This document shows, one piece after another, positions 1 to 8,138 of a stretch of DNA of 64,000 nucleotides. The DNA is from Micromonospora endolithica (GTDB lineage: Bacteria > Actinomycetota > Actinomycetes > Mycobacteriales > Micromonosporaceae). The notes under the pieces are model-generated. The model was not told where the DNA came from. It saw only the letters and a list, made by a program, of their open reading frames with translations, and did not search any database. The position numbers and the translations under genes were made by a program. The stretch spans positions 62,001 to 126,000 of the forward strand of contig NZ_RBAK01000016.1 in NCBI RefSeq assembly GCF_003626595.1. The letters are read 5' to 3'. How positions within the stretch are numbered: position 1 is the first letter of the stretch; each line of letters starts with the position of its first letter.

Positions 1-47
1 CGGGCGCTCCACCCCACCACACACACTCGACGAAAGGCCGGTGTTCC

Positions 48-1334
48 ATGCACCGTACGGCACGAGGCGGTCTCGCGATCGCCACCACCATCGCCCTGCT
101 CCTGAGCGCCGCCGGCTGCGGTGACGACGGCGGTTCCGGCACCGGGGGCGGATCGGTTCCGGGCGTCACCGACACCGAGATCGTCGTCGGCACCCACATG
201 CCGCTGACCGGTCCGGCCTCCGCGGGCTACTCGAAGATCGCCCCGGCCACGAAGGCGTACTTCGACCACGTCAACGCCAACGGCGGCGTGCACGGTCGCA
301 AGATCACCTACAAGGTGATGGACGACGGGTACAACCCGGCGAACACCCAGCAGGTCGTGCGTCAGCTCGTCCTTCAGGACAAGGTGTTCGCGATCCTCAA
401 CGGCCTCGGCACGCCGACGCACTCGGGCGTGCTGGACTTCCTCAAGAGCAACCGGGTGCCCGACCTGTTCGTGGCCTCGGGCAGCCGCAGTTGGGACCAG
501 CCCGACAAGTATCCGTCCACGTTCGGCTTCAACCCGGACTACACGGTGGAGGGCAAGATCCTGGCCAACCACGTGAAGACCGCGCTGCCCGGCCAGAAGG
601 TCTGCTTCCTCGGCCAGGACGACGACTTCGGCCGGGACAGCCTGGCCGGCGTGGAGAAGGTGCTGGGCGCCGGCGGGGTGGCGGTCAAGCAGACGTACGT
701 CACCAGCAACACCAACGTGGCGCCGCAGATCGGCGCGTTCAAGGCGGCCGGCTGCCAGGTGGTCGTGCTGGCCACGGTGCCCGGCTTCACCGCCCTGTCC
801 ATCGGCACCGCGGCCCGGCTCGGGTTCAAGCCGCAGTGGGTGGTGTCCAACGTCGGCGCCGACCACCCGACGCTGGCCAAGCAGCTCGGCGAGGCGGCAC
901 CGCTGCTGGAGGGCATGATCGGCGCCAACTACCTGCCGATGCAGAACGCCACCACCGACCCCTGGATCCAGCTCTTTACGAAGATCAACAAGGAGTTCAA
1001 CGGGGACGCGCCGTTCGACGGCAACACCGTCTACGGCATGGCCGTCGGTTACCTCTTCGTGCAGGTGCTCCTCGCCGCCGGCAAGGACCTCACCCGCGAG
1101 TCGGTGGTGGAGGCGGTCCGCAAGGGTGGCTACCAGGGGCCCGGCCTCGCGCCGCTGCGGTTCTCCGCGACCGACCACTCCGGCTACGGCGGGCAGCGCC
1201 TGAACCGGGTCAGCGGGGGAGTGCAGAGCTACTTCGGACCGACGTACGAGACCGACGAGGGCGACGGCGCGGTACGCGAGTTCACCGCACAGCCGGCCCC
1301 GCCGCCGGCCAACGGCGTACCGACCGCGCCCTGA
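48..1334 (+). CDS. ABC transporter substrate-binding lipoprotein, branched-chain amino acid type
   Basis: This is a periplasmic-binding-protein-type receptor (Peripla_BP_6/LivJ class, 428 aa) that would capture a small amphipathic solute outside the membrane for an ABC importer. Residues 1-24 form a lipoprotein signal with lipobox LSAAGC, predicting lipidation at the Cys followed by a Gly/Ser-rich linker. The mature part starts with the family hallmarks TDTEIVVGTHMPLTGPAS and a later 'VYGMAVGYLFVQVL' helix. No permease or ATPase gene follows in the window; the next gene is convergent, so the cognate importer lies upstream or elsewhere. The neighbouring acyl-CoA genes suggest a fatty or aromatic acid ligand, but that is inference. 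ATG start with a GAAAGG ribosome site about 10 nt upstream. Confidence 0.88.
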   Translation: MHRTARGGLAIATTIALLLSAAGCGDDGGSGTGGGSVPGVTDTEIVVGTHMPLTGPASAGYSKIAPATKAYFDHVNANGGVHGRKITYKVMDDGYNPANTQQVVRQLVLQDKVFAILNGLGTPTHSGVLDFLKSNRVPDLFVASGSRSWDQPDKYPSTFGFNPDYTVEGKILANHVKTALPGQKVCFLGQDDDFGRDSLAGVEKVLGAGGVAVKQTYVTSNTNVAPQIGAFKAAGCQVVVLATVPGFTALSIGTAARLGFKPQWVVSNVGADHPTLAKQLGEAAPLLEGMIGANYLPMQNATTDPWIQLFTKINKEFNGDAPFDGNTVYGMAVGYLFVQVLLAAGKDLTRESVVEAVRKGGYQGPGLAPLRFSATDHSGYGGQRLNRVSGGVQSYFGPTYETDEGDGAVREFTAQPAPPPANGVPTAP

Positions 1335-1346
1335 CCCACCACAACG

Positions 1347-1388
1347 GGCCGGCCCGGTCGCGGCACGTCGCCGTCGACCGGGCCGGCC
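1347..1388. terminator. Bidirectional hairpin between convergent genes
   Basis: A perfect 14-bp stem (GGCCGGCCCGGTCG paired with CGACCGGGCCGGCC) with a 14-nt loop fills the gap between the end of the binding-protein gene and the end of the convergent thiolase gene. No U-tract is seen, as is common for actinobacterial terminators. Confidence 0.7.
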
Positions 1389-1406
1389 GGTCCGTGCCGG
1401 TCCTGG

Positions 1407-2627
1407 TCAGCTCAGTCGCTCGATCACCATGGCCATGCCCTGGCCACCGCCGACGCACATGGTGGCCAGCCCGATCTGCCGGTCGTGCCAGCGCAGTGAG
1501 TTGATCAGGGTGGTGGTGATCCGGGCGCCGGTCATGCCGAACGGGTGGCCGACCGCGATCGCGCCACCGTTGACGTTCAGCCGGTCCCAGTCCACGCCGA
1601 GTTCCTCGGCGCTCGGCACCACCTGCGCGGCGAACGCCTCGTTGATCTCGACCAGGTCGACGTCGCCGACGGACATGCCGGCGTGCCGCAGGGCCCGCCG
1701 GGACGCCTCCACCGGGCCGAGGCCCATGATCTCCGGGGAGAGGGCACTCAGGCCGGTGGAGACGATCCGCGCCAGCGGCGTGACCCCCAGCTCCCGCGCC
1801 CGCTCGTCGGACATCACCACCAGGGCGGCGGCGCCGTCGTTGAGCGGGCAGCAGTTGCCGGCGGTCACCGTGCCGTCCGGCCGGAACACCGGGTCGAGGG
1901 CGGCGACCGCGTCCAGGGTGACGCCGGCCCGGGGACCGTCGTCGGCGGTGACCGTGGTGCCGTCGGGCACCGTGACCGGGGTGATCTCGCGGGCCCAGAA
2001 CCCGTCGGCGATCGCCCGCTGCGCGAGCTGCTGGGAGCGTACGGCGAACTCGTCCTGCCGGCGCCGGGTAACCCCGCGCAGCTGCGCCACGTTCTCGGCG
2101 GTCTGTCCCATGGCGAGGTACACGTCCGGCAGGTCACCGTCCTTGCGCGGGTCGTGCCAGTCCGGCGCGCCGCCACCGGCGCGGCTCTCGGTGCGCTCCC
2201 GGGCGGTGTCGAACGCGGCGTTGGTGCTGCCCGGGTGCCCGTCGCTGCGACCGCCGCCGTAGCGGGAGACGCACTCCACGCCGGCGGAGACGAACACCCG
2301 GCCCTCGCCGGCCCGGATCGCGTGCAGCGCCATCCGGGTGGTCTGCAACGACGAGGAGCAGTAGCGGTTGACGGTGGTGCCGGGCAGGTGGTCGAGGCCG
2401 AGCAGGACCGCCACCACGCGGGCCAGGTTGTGCCCCTGCTCGCCGGCCGGTTGCCCGCAGCCCAGCATCAGGTCCTCGATCTCCTCCGGGGCCAGCTCGG
2501 GGACCTGGTCGAGGGCGGCGCGGACGATCGTGGCGGCCAGGTCGTCGGCGCGTACCTCGCGCAGGGAGCCCTTGTTGGCGCGGCCGATCGGGGAGCGGGC
2601 GGCGGCGACGATGACGGCGTCGGGCAT
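1407..2627 (-). CDS. Thiolase (acetyl-CoA C-acyltransferase)
   Basis: A 406-aa thiolase, which cleaves 3-ketoacyl-CoA with CoA to release acetyl-CoA (last step of beta-oxidation) or runs the reverse condensation. The family signatures are all present: the acylated Cys in VNRYCSSSLQT, NEAFAAQV, the His in GGAIAVGHPFGMTGAR, and the second catalytic Cys in MCVGGGQG near the C terminus. Length is normal for the family. The ATG at 2627 is preceded by GGAGAGGA at good spacing; the reading frame stays open far upstream but that part is not protein-like. It is divergent from the SDR at 2757 and probably acts in the same acyl-CoA degradation programme as the genes up to 15544. Substrate chain length cannot be read from the sequence. 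Confidence 0.92.
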   Translation of the reverse strand: MPDAVIVAAARSPIGRANKGSLREVRADDLAATIVRAALDQVPELAPEEIEDLMLGCGQPAGEQGHNLARVVAVLLGLDHLPGTTVNRYCSSSLQTTRMALHAIRAGEGRVFVSAGVECVSRYGGGRSDGHPGSTNAAFDTARERTESRAGGGAPDWHDPRKDGDLPDVYLAMGQTAENVAQLRGVTRRRQDEFAVRSQQLAQRAIADGFWAREITPVTVPDGTTVTADDGPRAGVTLDAVAALDPVFRPDGTVTAGNCCPLNDGAAALVVMSDERARELGVTPLARIVSTGLSALSPEIMGLGPVEASRRALRHAGMSVGDVDLVEINEAFAAQVVPSAEELGVDWDRLNVNGGAIAVGHPFGMTGARITTTLINSLRWHDRQIGLATMCVGGGQGMAMVIERLS

Positions 2628-2720
2628 GTCAGGTCCTCTCCGGACGGGGAATCTATTTGCATCGACAGTGCGGTCACCTTCGCGCCGTGTCAACGCGATG
2701 TGGCGCGGTCCTCGCGGTCG

Positions 2721-2768
2721 TTGACCCGCGGCGACCGGCCCCCTACTATCTGCACTGTGCATGCAGAT
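2721..2768 (+). promoter_or_regulatory. Leaderless promoter with overlapping inverted-repeat operator
   Basis: A -35 box TTGACC (2721-2726), a 17-nt spacer and a -10 box TACTAT (2744-2749) place transcription start at about 2756-2757, which is the GTG start of the SDR gene. An inverted repeat with arms ATCTGCA and TGCAGAT (2748-2768, 7-nt spacer) contains the palindrome TGCACTGTGCA and covers the -10 box and start codon, an ideal place for a repressor. The nearby TetR proteins are candidate binders; which one is not known. Confidence 0.6.
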
Positions 2769-3527
2769 TCTGGCCGGCTCGCCGGTCGCGTCGCTCTCGT
2801 CACCGGCGCCAGCCGCGGCATCGGCCTGGCCATCGCGCGGCGGCTGGTCGCCGACGGCGCGCGGGTCGGCCTGACCGCCCGGCGACCCGAGACGCTCGAC
2901 GAGGCGGTCGCCGCGCTGGGCGGGCCGGAGCACGCCGTCGCGGTGCCCGGCCGGGCCGACGACGCCGCGCACCGGGCGGACGCGGTGCGCCGGGTCACCG
3001 CCGCCTTCGGGCCGGTGGACGTCCTGGTCAACAACGCCGGCATCAACCCGGCGTACGGGCCGCTGGCCACCCTGGACCTGGCCGCGGCGCGCAAGATCCT
3101 CGACGTCAACCTGGTGGGTGCGCTCGGCTGGGTGCAGGAGGTCTGCGCCGCCGGCATGACCGAGCGCGGCGGCTGCGTGGTCAACGTCTCCTCGGTCGCC
3201 GGTCTCGCCCCGCCGCCGGGCATCGCCTTCTACGGGGTCAGCAAGGCCGCCCTCAACCACCTGACCGCGTGCCTGGCCGTCGAACTCGGCCCCACGGTCC
3301 GGGTCAACGCGGTCGCCCCCGGGGTGGTGAAGACCCGCTTCGCCGCCGCGCTCTACGAGGGCCGGGAGGAGCAGGTGGCGGCGGCCTACCCGCTCGGGCG
3401 GCTCGGCGTGCCGCCGGACGTGGCGTCCGCGGTCGCCTTCCTCGCCGGCCCCGACGCGGCCTGGATCACCGGGCAGACCCTGGTGTGTGACGGCGGCGCC
3501 ACGCTGGCCGGCCGGGCCACCGGATGA
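2757..3527 (+). CDS. Short-chain dehydrogenase/reductase (SDR)
   Basis: A 256-aa classical SDR that would oxidise or reduce a hydroxyl/keto substrate with NAD(P). Visible motifs are TGASRGIG (cofactor-binding glycines), NNAG, the catalytic Ser in VSSVAG, and YGVSK carrying the catalytic Tyr and Lys; the C terminus ends in the family-typical GQTLVCDGG. The GTG at 2757 is chosen because the promoter places transcription start on it and there is no Shine-Dalgarno sequence, so the mRNA is predicted to be leaderless. It is divergent from the thiolase gene and followed by a TetR gene in the same direction, suggesting a role as hydroxyacyl-CoA or alcohol dehydrogenase in the local catabolic pathway. 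Substrate unknown. Confidence 0.88.
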   Translation: MHADSGRLAGRVALVTGASRGIGLAIARRLVADGARVGLTARRPETLDEAVAALGGPEHAVAVPGRADDAAHRADAVRRVTAAFGPVDVLVNNAGINPAYGPLATLDLAAARKILDVNLVGALGWVQEVCAAGMTERGGCVVNVSSVAGLAPPPGIAFYGVSKAALNHLTACLAVELGPTVRVNAVAPGVVKTRFAAALYEGREEQVAAAYPLGRLGVPPDVASAVAFLAGPDAAWITGQTLVCDGGATLAGRATG

Positions 3528-3606
3528 CCGCCGACGCCTCCCGCCATCGCCGCCGGCCGGGCCGTGCCGGCGCGCGTCTAGACTCGGCCCTGCCGCCGGA
3601 GGGTCC

Positions 3607-4245
3607 ATGGCGGGGGTGAGGGGGCGAGGGCGGATGAACCGGACCGAGGTGCCGGAACGGGTCGACGGGCGGACCGCCCGCGCCGAGCGCACCCGGGCGG
3701 CGATCGTCGAGGCGCACCTGACCCTGATCTCCGAGGGTGATCTCCGGCCGACCGGCGAGCGGATCGCCGAGCGGGCCGGCGTCTCGCTGCGCACGCTCTG
3801 GACCAACTTCAAGGACATGGAGACGCTCTTCGAGGCCAGTGGCGTCGAGGTGCTCCGCCAGCAGGACGCCGCCCACCGGCCGATCTCGCCCGCGCTGCCG
3901 CTGGCCCGACGGGTCGACGCGTACTGCCGGCAGCGGGCCCGGCTGCTCCAGCTGATCGCGCCCTCGGCGCGGGCCGCCCAGATGCGCGAGCCGGTCTCCG
4001 AGCAACTGCGGCGCAACCGGCTCAAGCACATCGCGCGGGTCCGCGACGAGGTCGAGGTGCTGTTCGCCGCCGAGTTGGAGCGGGCCGGCGCGGGCCGGCG
4101 GCAACTGCTCGACGCGATCGTGTCGGTGAGCACCTGGCAGACCTGGTCGATGCTGCGCGACGGCCTGGGGCTGGGCGTCGACCCGGCGCGGGCGGTGATG
4201 GCCCGTACGGTGGGCGCGTTGCTGGCCGAGGTCGCCGAGCGCTGA
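3607..4245 (+). CDS. TetR-family transcriptional regulator
   Basis: A 212-aa TetR-type repressor. The N-terminal helix-turn-helix lies at about residues 20-68 (RTRAAIVEAHLTLI then GERIAERAGVSLRTLWTNFKDMETLFEA); the remainder is the helical ligand-binding and dimerisation domain. A weak -10 box TAGACT lies at 3579-3584. Two starts are possible: ATG 3607 after GGAGGG with short spacing, or ATG 3634 (203 aa) after GGGCGAGGG; 3607 is taken here. It lies 79 nt downstream of the SDR and upstream of a large LuxR-type regulator. It may control the SDR/thiolase divergent promoter, whose inverted repeat is a good candidate site; this is inference. Confidence 0.82.
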   Translation: MAGVRGRGRMNRTEVPERVDGRTARAERTRAAIVEAHLTLISEGDLRPTGERIAERAGVSLRTLWTNFKDMETLFEASGVEVLRQQDAAHRPISPALPLARRVDAYCRQRARLLQLIAPSARAAQMREPVSEQLRRNRLKHIARVRDEVEVLFAAELERAGAGRRQLLDAIVSVSTWQTWSMLRDGLGLGVDPARAVMARTVGALLAEVAER

Positions 4246-4290
4246 GCATCTCCTCTTTCCAACTGGTTACCGATAGGTGACACTAAATGC

Positions 4291-7041
4291 ATGGTTACTG
4301 CATCAAGAGTGCAATTAACCGTGCTGCGCGGTCGGGACGACGAGTGCCAGGCGATCCGTCGGCTGCTCGACGGGCTGGCCGACGGCGGGAGCGCCCTGGT
4401 GGTGCACGGTGAGCCGGGATCCGGCCGCAGCGCCCTGGTCGCGTACGCCCACCGGCTCGCCGCCGGTCACACGGTCCTCGCCGGCACCGGGCTGACCGAG
4501 GAGGCCGCCCTGCCGTACGCGGGGCTGCAGCGACTCCTGGATCCGGTGCTCGACCGGGTCGCCGCGCTGCCCGGCACCCCGGCGCGGGTGCTGCGCCGGG
4601 CCCTGACCGGCGGCGGCTGTCCGCCCGAGCGCCGGCTGGCGCTCAACCTCGCGGTGCTCAGGCTGCTCGCCGCCGTGGCCCGGGACCGGCCGCTGCTGTG
4701 CACGATGGACGACGTCGACCGGGGCGACCGGTCGACCGCCGAGACGCTGGCGTTCGTCGCCCGTCGGCTGGGCACGCTGCCGGTGGCCGTTCTGCTCACC
4801 GCGTCGACCACGCCGCCCGGCGGGCTGCCGGGCCACCGCCTGCGCCCTCTGGACGAGCCGGACAGCGTCGCCCTGCTGGCCGACCGGCTGCCCGAGGCGC
4901 CGGTGCCGGCGGTGGCCGCCGCGCTGGCCGCCGCCGCCGGCGGCAACCCGCAGGCGCTGGTCGACCTCGCCGGGGTGCTCACCGCCGAGCAGTGCCGGGG
5001 GGAGGAGCCGCCTCCCGCCGCGCCGCCGGCCGACGGCGCGCTGGCCCGCGCGTACCGGCGGCGGCTGGACGACCTGCCCGCCGAGACCCGGCGGGTGCTG
5101 CTGCTCGCCGCCCTCGCCGACGACGACGAGCCGGACACGCTGGTCCGGGCCGCCCGCGCCGCCGGCACGGCGGTGGCCGCCCTCGCGCCGGCCGAGGAGG
5201 CCGGGCTGGTCCTCCTCGAGGCGCACCGGATCACCTTTCCGCAGCCGGTGGTCCGCACGGTGGTCGCCGCCCTCGCGCCGCTGGCCGAGCGCCGCGCGGC
5301 GCACCTGCTGCTGGCCGGCGTCCTGGATGGGCCGGCCGACCGGCTGCGCCGGGCGACGCACCGCAGCGCCGAGGCGGCCGGACCGGACCCGGAGCTGGCC
5401 GCCGAACTGGAGCAGGCGGCGGTCGTCGGGGACGGGAACTGGACCCGCGCCTCGGTCGCGCTCCAGCGGGCGGCCGACCTCACCGCGGACCCGGCCCGGG
5501 CCGCCGAGCGCCGGCTGACCGCCGCCCGGTACGCCTGGCACGGCGGCGCGGCGGCGCGCACCCGGCTGCTGCTGGCCGGTCTGCGGGCCGTACCCGTCCC
5601 GGCGTCGGTCGCCGCGCGGGCCGCGTTGCTGCGCGGTGAGGTCGCGCTGCGGTGCGGACCCGTCTCGGCGGCCCTGCCGGAGCTGCTGGCCGCGGCGGAC
5701 GGCCTCGCCGGCACTGACCGGGCGCTGGCCCTGGCCGCCCTGGCCCGGGCCGGTGAGGCGGTCAGCTTCTCCGGTGAGCAGTACCGGTACACCGACATCG
5801 CCCGTCGCGCCGCGCAGCTGTCCCGCCCCGGCGACCCGCCGGACACCGAGCTGATCGGCCACTACCTGGCCGGGGTGGCCGCCACCCTGCGCGGCGACCA
5901 CGAGCAGGCCGGGCCCGCGTTGCGCCGGGCCGTCGTGCTCGGTGGCCAGTTGACCGGGCCGGCGCTGACCCCCGCGGCGCTGACCTGGGCGGCGGCGGCC
6001 GGGCTGCTGGTCGCCGTCGAGGGCGCGGCGCACCGGCTCGCCGACCGGGCGGTCGACCTCGCCCGGGCCCGGGGTGAGCTGTCCGCGCTGCCGCGCGCCC
6101 TCGAACTACGGGCCACCGCCGAGTACTGGCTGGGCCGGCACGAGGCGGCGACGGAGAGTTCGCGGGAGGGGCTGCGGGTGGCGCGGGCCACCGGTCAGGC
6201 CGACTCGGCCGGCGTACACCTGGGGATGCTCGCGGTGCTGGCCGCCGTCCGCGCGGACCGTGCCACGTGCCTGCGCCGGCTGCGCGAGACCGGTGAGTCG
6301 CCGGCACCGCACAGCCGGCCCCGGGCGCTGGCCCAGTGGGCGCTCGCCGTGCTCGACCTCACCGACGGTCGGCACGAGGCGGCCGCCGCGCGGCTGGCCG
6401 CGCTGGCCCGGCCCGGCACCGGCCGGGGTCAGATCCTGGTCCAGGTGATGGCCACCCCGTACCTGGTGGAGGCCGCCGCCCACCTGCCGCACCGGCCGGC
6501 CGCGACCGCCGCGCTGGCCGTCTTCGACCGCTGGGCCAGCAGCACCGCGAGCCCGTCGCGGCGCGCCCTGTCGGCGCGCTGTCACGCCCTGCTGGCCCGG
6601 CGCGGCAGCGCGGAGGCGCAGGAGCGGTTCCGGGCCGCGCTGCGGCTGCACCCGCTGGACGCGGGCACCTTCGAGCGGGCCCGGACCGCCCTGCTCTACG
6701 GCCGTGAGCTGCGCCGGGCCCGCCGCCCCCGGGACGCCCGGGAGCACCTGCACGACGCCTGGGAGGCGTTCACCCTGCTGGGCGCCACCGTCTGGGCCGA
6801 GCAGGCCACGGTGGAGCTGCGGGCGGCCGGCGAGTCGGTCGGCGCGGTCGACCCGGCCGCGGTGCGGCTGCTGACCGGGCAGCAACTGCGGATCGCGCAA
6901 CTGGTCGCCGAGGGGGCCACCAACCGGGAGGTCGCCGCCCGGATGTTCCTGTCCACCCGGACGGTCGACCACCACCTGCGCAACATCTTCCACCGGCTGG
7001 GCATCCGGTCCCGCACCGAACTGGCCCGCGCCCTGGCCTGA
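4291..7041 (+). CDS. LuxR-family large ATP-binding regulator (LAL type)
   Basis: A 916-aa regulator with an N-terminal AAA/STAND-type ATPase and a C-terminal LuxR helix-turn-helix. The Walker A is GEPGSGRSA at about residues 41-49 and a Walker B-like stretch is LLCTMDDVDRGD near 135. The middle is an Ala/Leu-rich helical repeat region like the TPR-like sensor domains of MalT/LAL proteins. The last 65 residues carry LTGQQLRIAQLVAEGATNREVAARMF and STRTVDHHLRNIFHRLGI, typical of DNA-binding LuxR domains. Members usually activate catabolic or secondary-metabolite genes after binding an inducer and ATP. The ATG at 4291 lacks a clear ribosome site; a GTG at 4321 just before LRGRDDE is an alternative. 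It is convergent with the alcohol dehydrogenase gene. Target genes are not shown by the sequence. Confidence 0.87.
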   Translation: MVTASRVQLTVLRGRDDECQAIRRLLDGLADGGSALVVHGEPGSGRSALVAYAHRLAAGHTVLAGTGLTEEAALPYAGLQRLLDPVLDRVAALPGTPARVLRRALTGGGCPPERRLALNLAVLRLLAAVARDRPLLCTMDDVDRGDRSTAETLAFVARRLGTLPVAVLLTASTTPPGGLPGHRLRPLDEPDSVALLADRLPEAPVPAVAAALAAAAGGNPQALVDLAGVLTAEQCRGEEPPPAAPPADGALARAYRRRLDDLPAETRRVLLLAALADDDEPDTLVRAARAAGTAVAALAPAEEAGLVLLEAHRITFPQPVVRTVVAALAPLAERRAAHLLLAGVLDGPADRLRRATHRSAEAAGPDPELAAELEQAAVVGDGNWTRASVALQRAADLTADPARAAERRLTAARYAWHGGAAARTRLLLAGLRAVPVPASVAARAALLRGEVALRCGPVSAALPELLAAADGLAGTDRALALAALARAGEAVSFSGEQYRYTDIARRAAQLSRPGDPPDTELIGHYLAGVAATLRGDHEQAGPALRRAVVLGGQLTGPALTPAALTWAAAAGLLVAVEGAAHRLADRAVDLARARGELSALPRALELRATAEYWLGRHEAATESSREGLRVARATGQADSAGVHLGMLAVLAAVRADRATCLRRLRETGESPAPHSRPRALAQWALAVLDLTDGRHEAAAARLAALARPGTGRGQILVQVMATPYLVEAAAHLPHRPAATAALAVFDRWASSTASPSRRALSARCHALLARRGSAEAQERFRAALRLHPLDAGTFERARTALLYGRELRRARRPRDAREHLHDAWEAFTLLGATVWAEQATVELRAAGESVGAVDPAAVRLLTGQQLRIAQLVAEGATNREVAARMFLSTRTVDHHLRNIFHRLGIRSRTELARALA

Positions 7042-7064
7042 CCGGCCGCCGTGGGGCGGGTTCC

Positions 7065-8138
7065 TCAGGGCACCACGACGGTGCGGGCGCCCTCGCCCCG
7101 GGCCATCCGGTCGAACGCCGCGGCCGCACCGTCCAGGGTGGTCCGGTCGGTGATCAGCGGCGTGAGGTCGAGGCTGCCGTCCAGCACCGCCCGGGCCAGT
7201 TCAGGCAGGTCCCGGTCCGGATCCGACGAGCCGTACACCGACGAGCGCAGCGTCCGCGCCGAGTGGAAGATCTCCAGCGCGCCGAGCTGTACCACGTCGT
7301 CCTTCGCGCCCATGCCCACCACGGTCACCTGGCCGCCGCGCCGGGCGGCCCGCCAGGCGGTACGGATGGTGGCCCCCCGGCCGACGCACTCGAACGCGTG
7401 GTCCACGCCCCGGCCCTCGGTCCGCTCCCGCACCGCGCGGCTGAGCGTGTCGTCGGCGACCAGGAACTCGGTGGCGCCCACCGCGCGGGCCAGCTCCGCC
7501 TTGGCCGGGGAGACGTCGACCGCCAGCACCGGGTCCGCGCCGGCCGCGCGGGCGGCCCCGACCACCGACAGCCCCACCCCGCCCAGGCCGATCACCGCCA
7601 CCGACTGGCCGGGCGTGACCGCGGCGGTACGCCGGACCGCCCCGACCCCGGTCAGTACGGCGCAGCCGAGCAGCGCCGCCGCCTCGAACGGCAGGGCCTC
7701 GGGAACCGGGATCACCGCCTGCTCGCCGACCACCACCTGCTCGGCGAGGGCGCCGAGACCGAGTGTCACGTGCAGCGCCTCGCCGGACGCGGTCCGGCCC
7801 CGGGCGACCGTGGGCGCGCCAAGGTGCGCGCAGAGCCACGGCTCGCCGTTGTCGCAGAACCAGCAGGCGCGGCACGGCGGCGCCCAGTTCAGCACCACGT
7901 GCGCGCCGACGGCCACCCGGGTCACGTCGGCGCCGACCTCGACCACCACCCCGGCCGCCTCGTGGCCGAGCGCGAGCGGATACCGGGCGGCGATGGTGCC
8001 GTTGACCATCGACAGGTCGGAGTGGCAGACCCCGGCCGCGCGGATGTCCACCCGTACCTCGCCGGGGCCCGGGGCGGGCAGCTCGATCCCGGTCACCTCC
8101 AGTGGCGCGCCGACCCCGCGCGCGAGCAGCGCCCTCAT
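7065..8138 (-). CDS. Zinc-dependent alcohol dehydrogenase (MDR family)
   Basis: A 357-aa medium-chain alcohol dehydrogenase. Catalytic zinc ligands are in GVCHSD and GHEAAG, the structural zinc Cys cluster is CRACWFCDNGEPWLC, and the NAD-binding motif is GLGGVGLSVVG. It would oxidise an alcohol to an aldehyde, and the immediately upstream gene encodes an aldehyde dehydrogenase. The ATG at 8138 overlaps the TGA of that gene by 4 nt (ATGA), so the two are co-translated in one operon. The pair is controlled by the promoter carrying the palindrome at 9578-9596. Together they would turn an alcohol into the carboxylic acid that the CoA ligase at 13991 could activate. The substrate is unknown. Confidence 0.9.
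   Translation of the reverse strand: MRALLARGVGAPLEVTGIELPAPGPGEVRVDIRAAGVCHSDLSMVNGTIAARYPLALGHEAAGVVVEVGADVTRVAVGAHVVLNWAPPCRACWFCDNGEPWLCAHLGAPTVARGRTASGEALHVTLGLGALAEQVVVGEQAVIPVPEALPFEAAALLGCAVLTGVGAVRRTAAVTPGQSVAVIGLGGVGLSVVGAARAAGADPVLAVDVSPAKAELARAVGATEFLVADDTLSRAVRERTEGRGVDHAFECVGRGATIRTAWRAARRGGQVTVVGMGAKDDVVQLGALEIFHSARTLRSSVYGSSDPDRDLPELARAVLDGSLDLTPLITDRTTLDGAAAAFDRMARGEGARTVVVP

Noticed and set aside
1407-4292. A 961-codon open frame extending upstream of the thiolase on the minus strand
   Set aside because: Only the last 406 codons read as thiolase; the rest is antisense to the SDR and TetR genes, and a good ribosome site marks the ATG at 2627.
4261-4320. GGTTAC and TGCA repeats before the large LuxR-type gene as an operator
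   Set aside because: Arms do not align as a clean palindrome; the GGTTACC there resembles the MarR site at 20234 only over a few bases.
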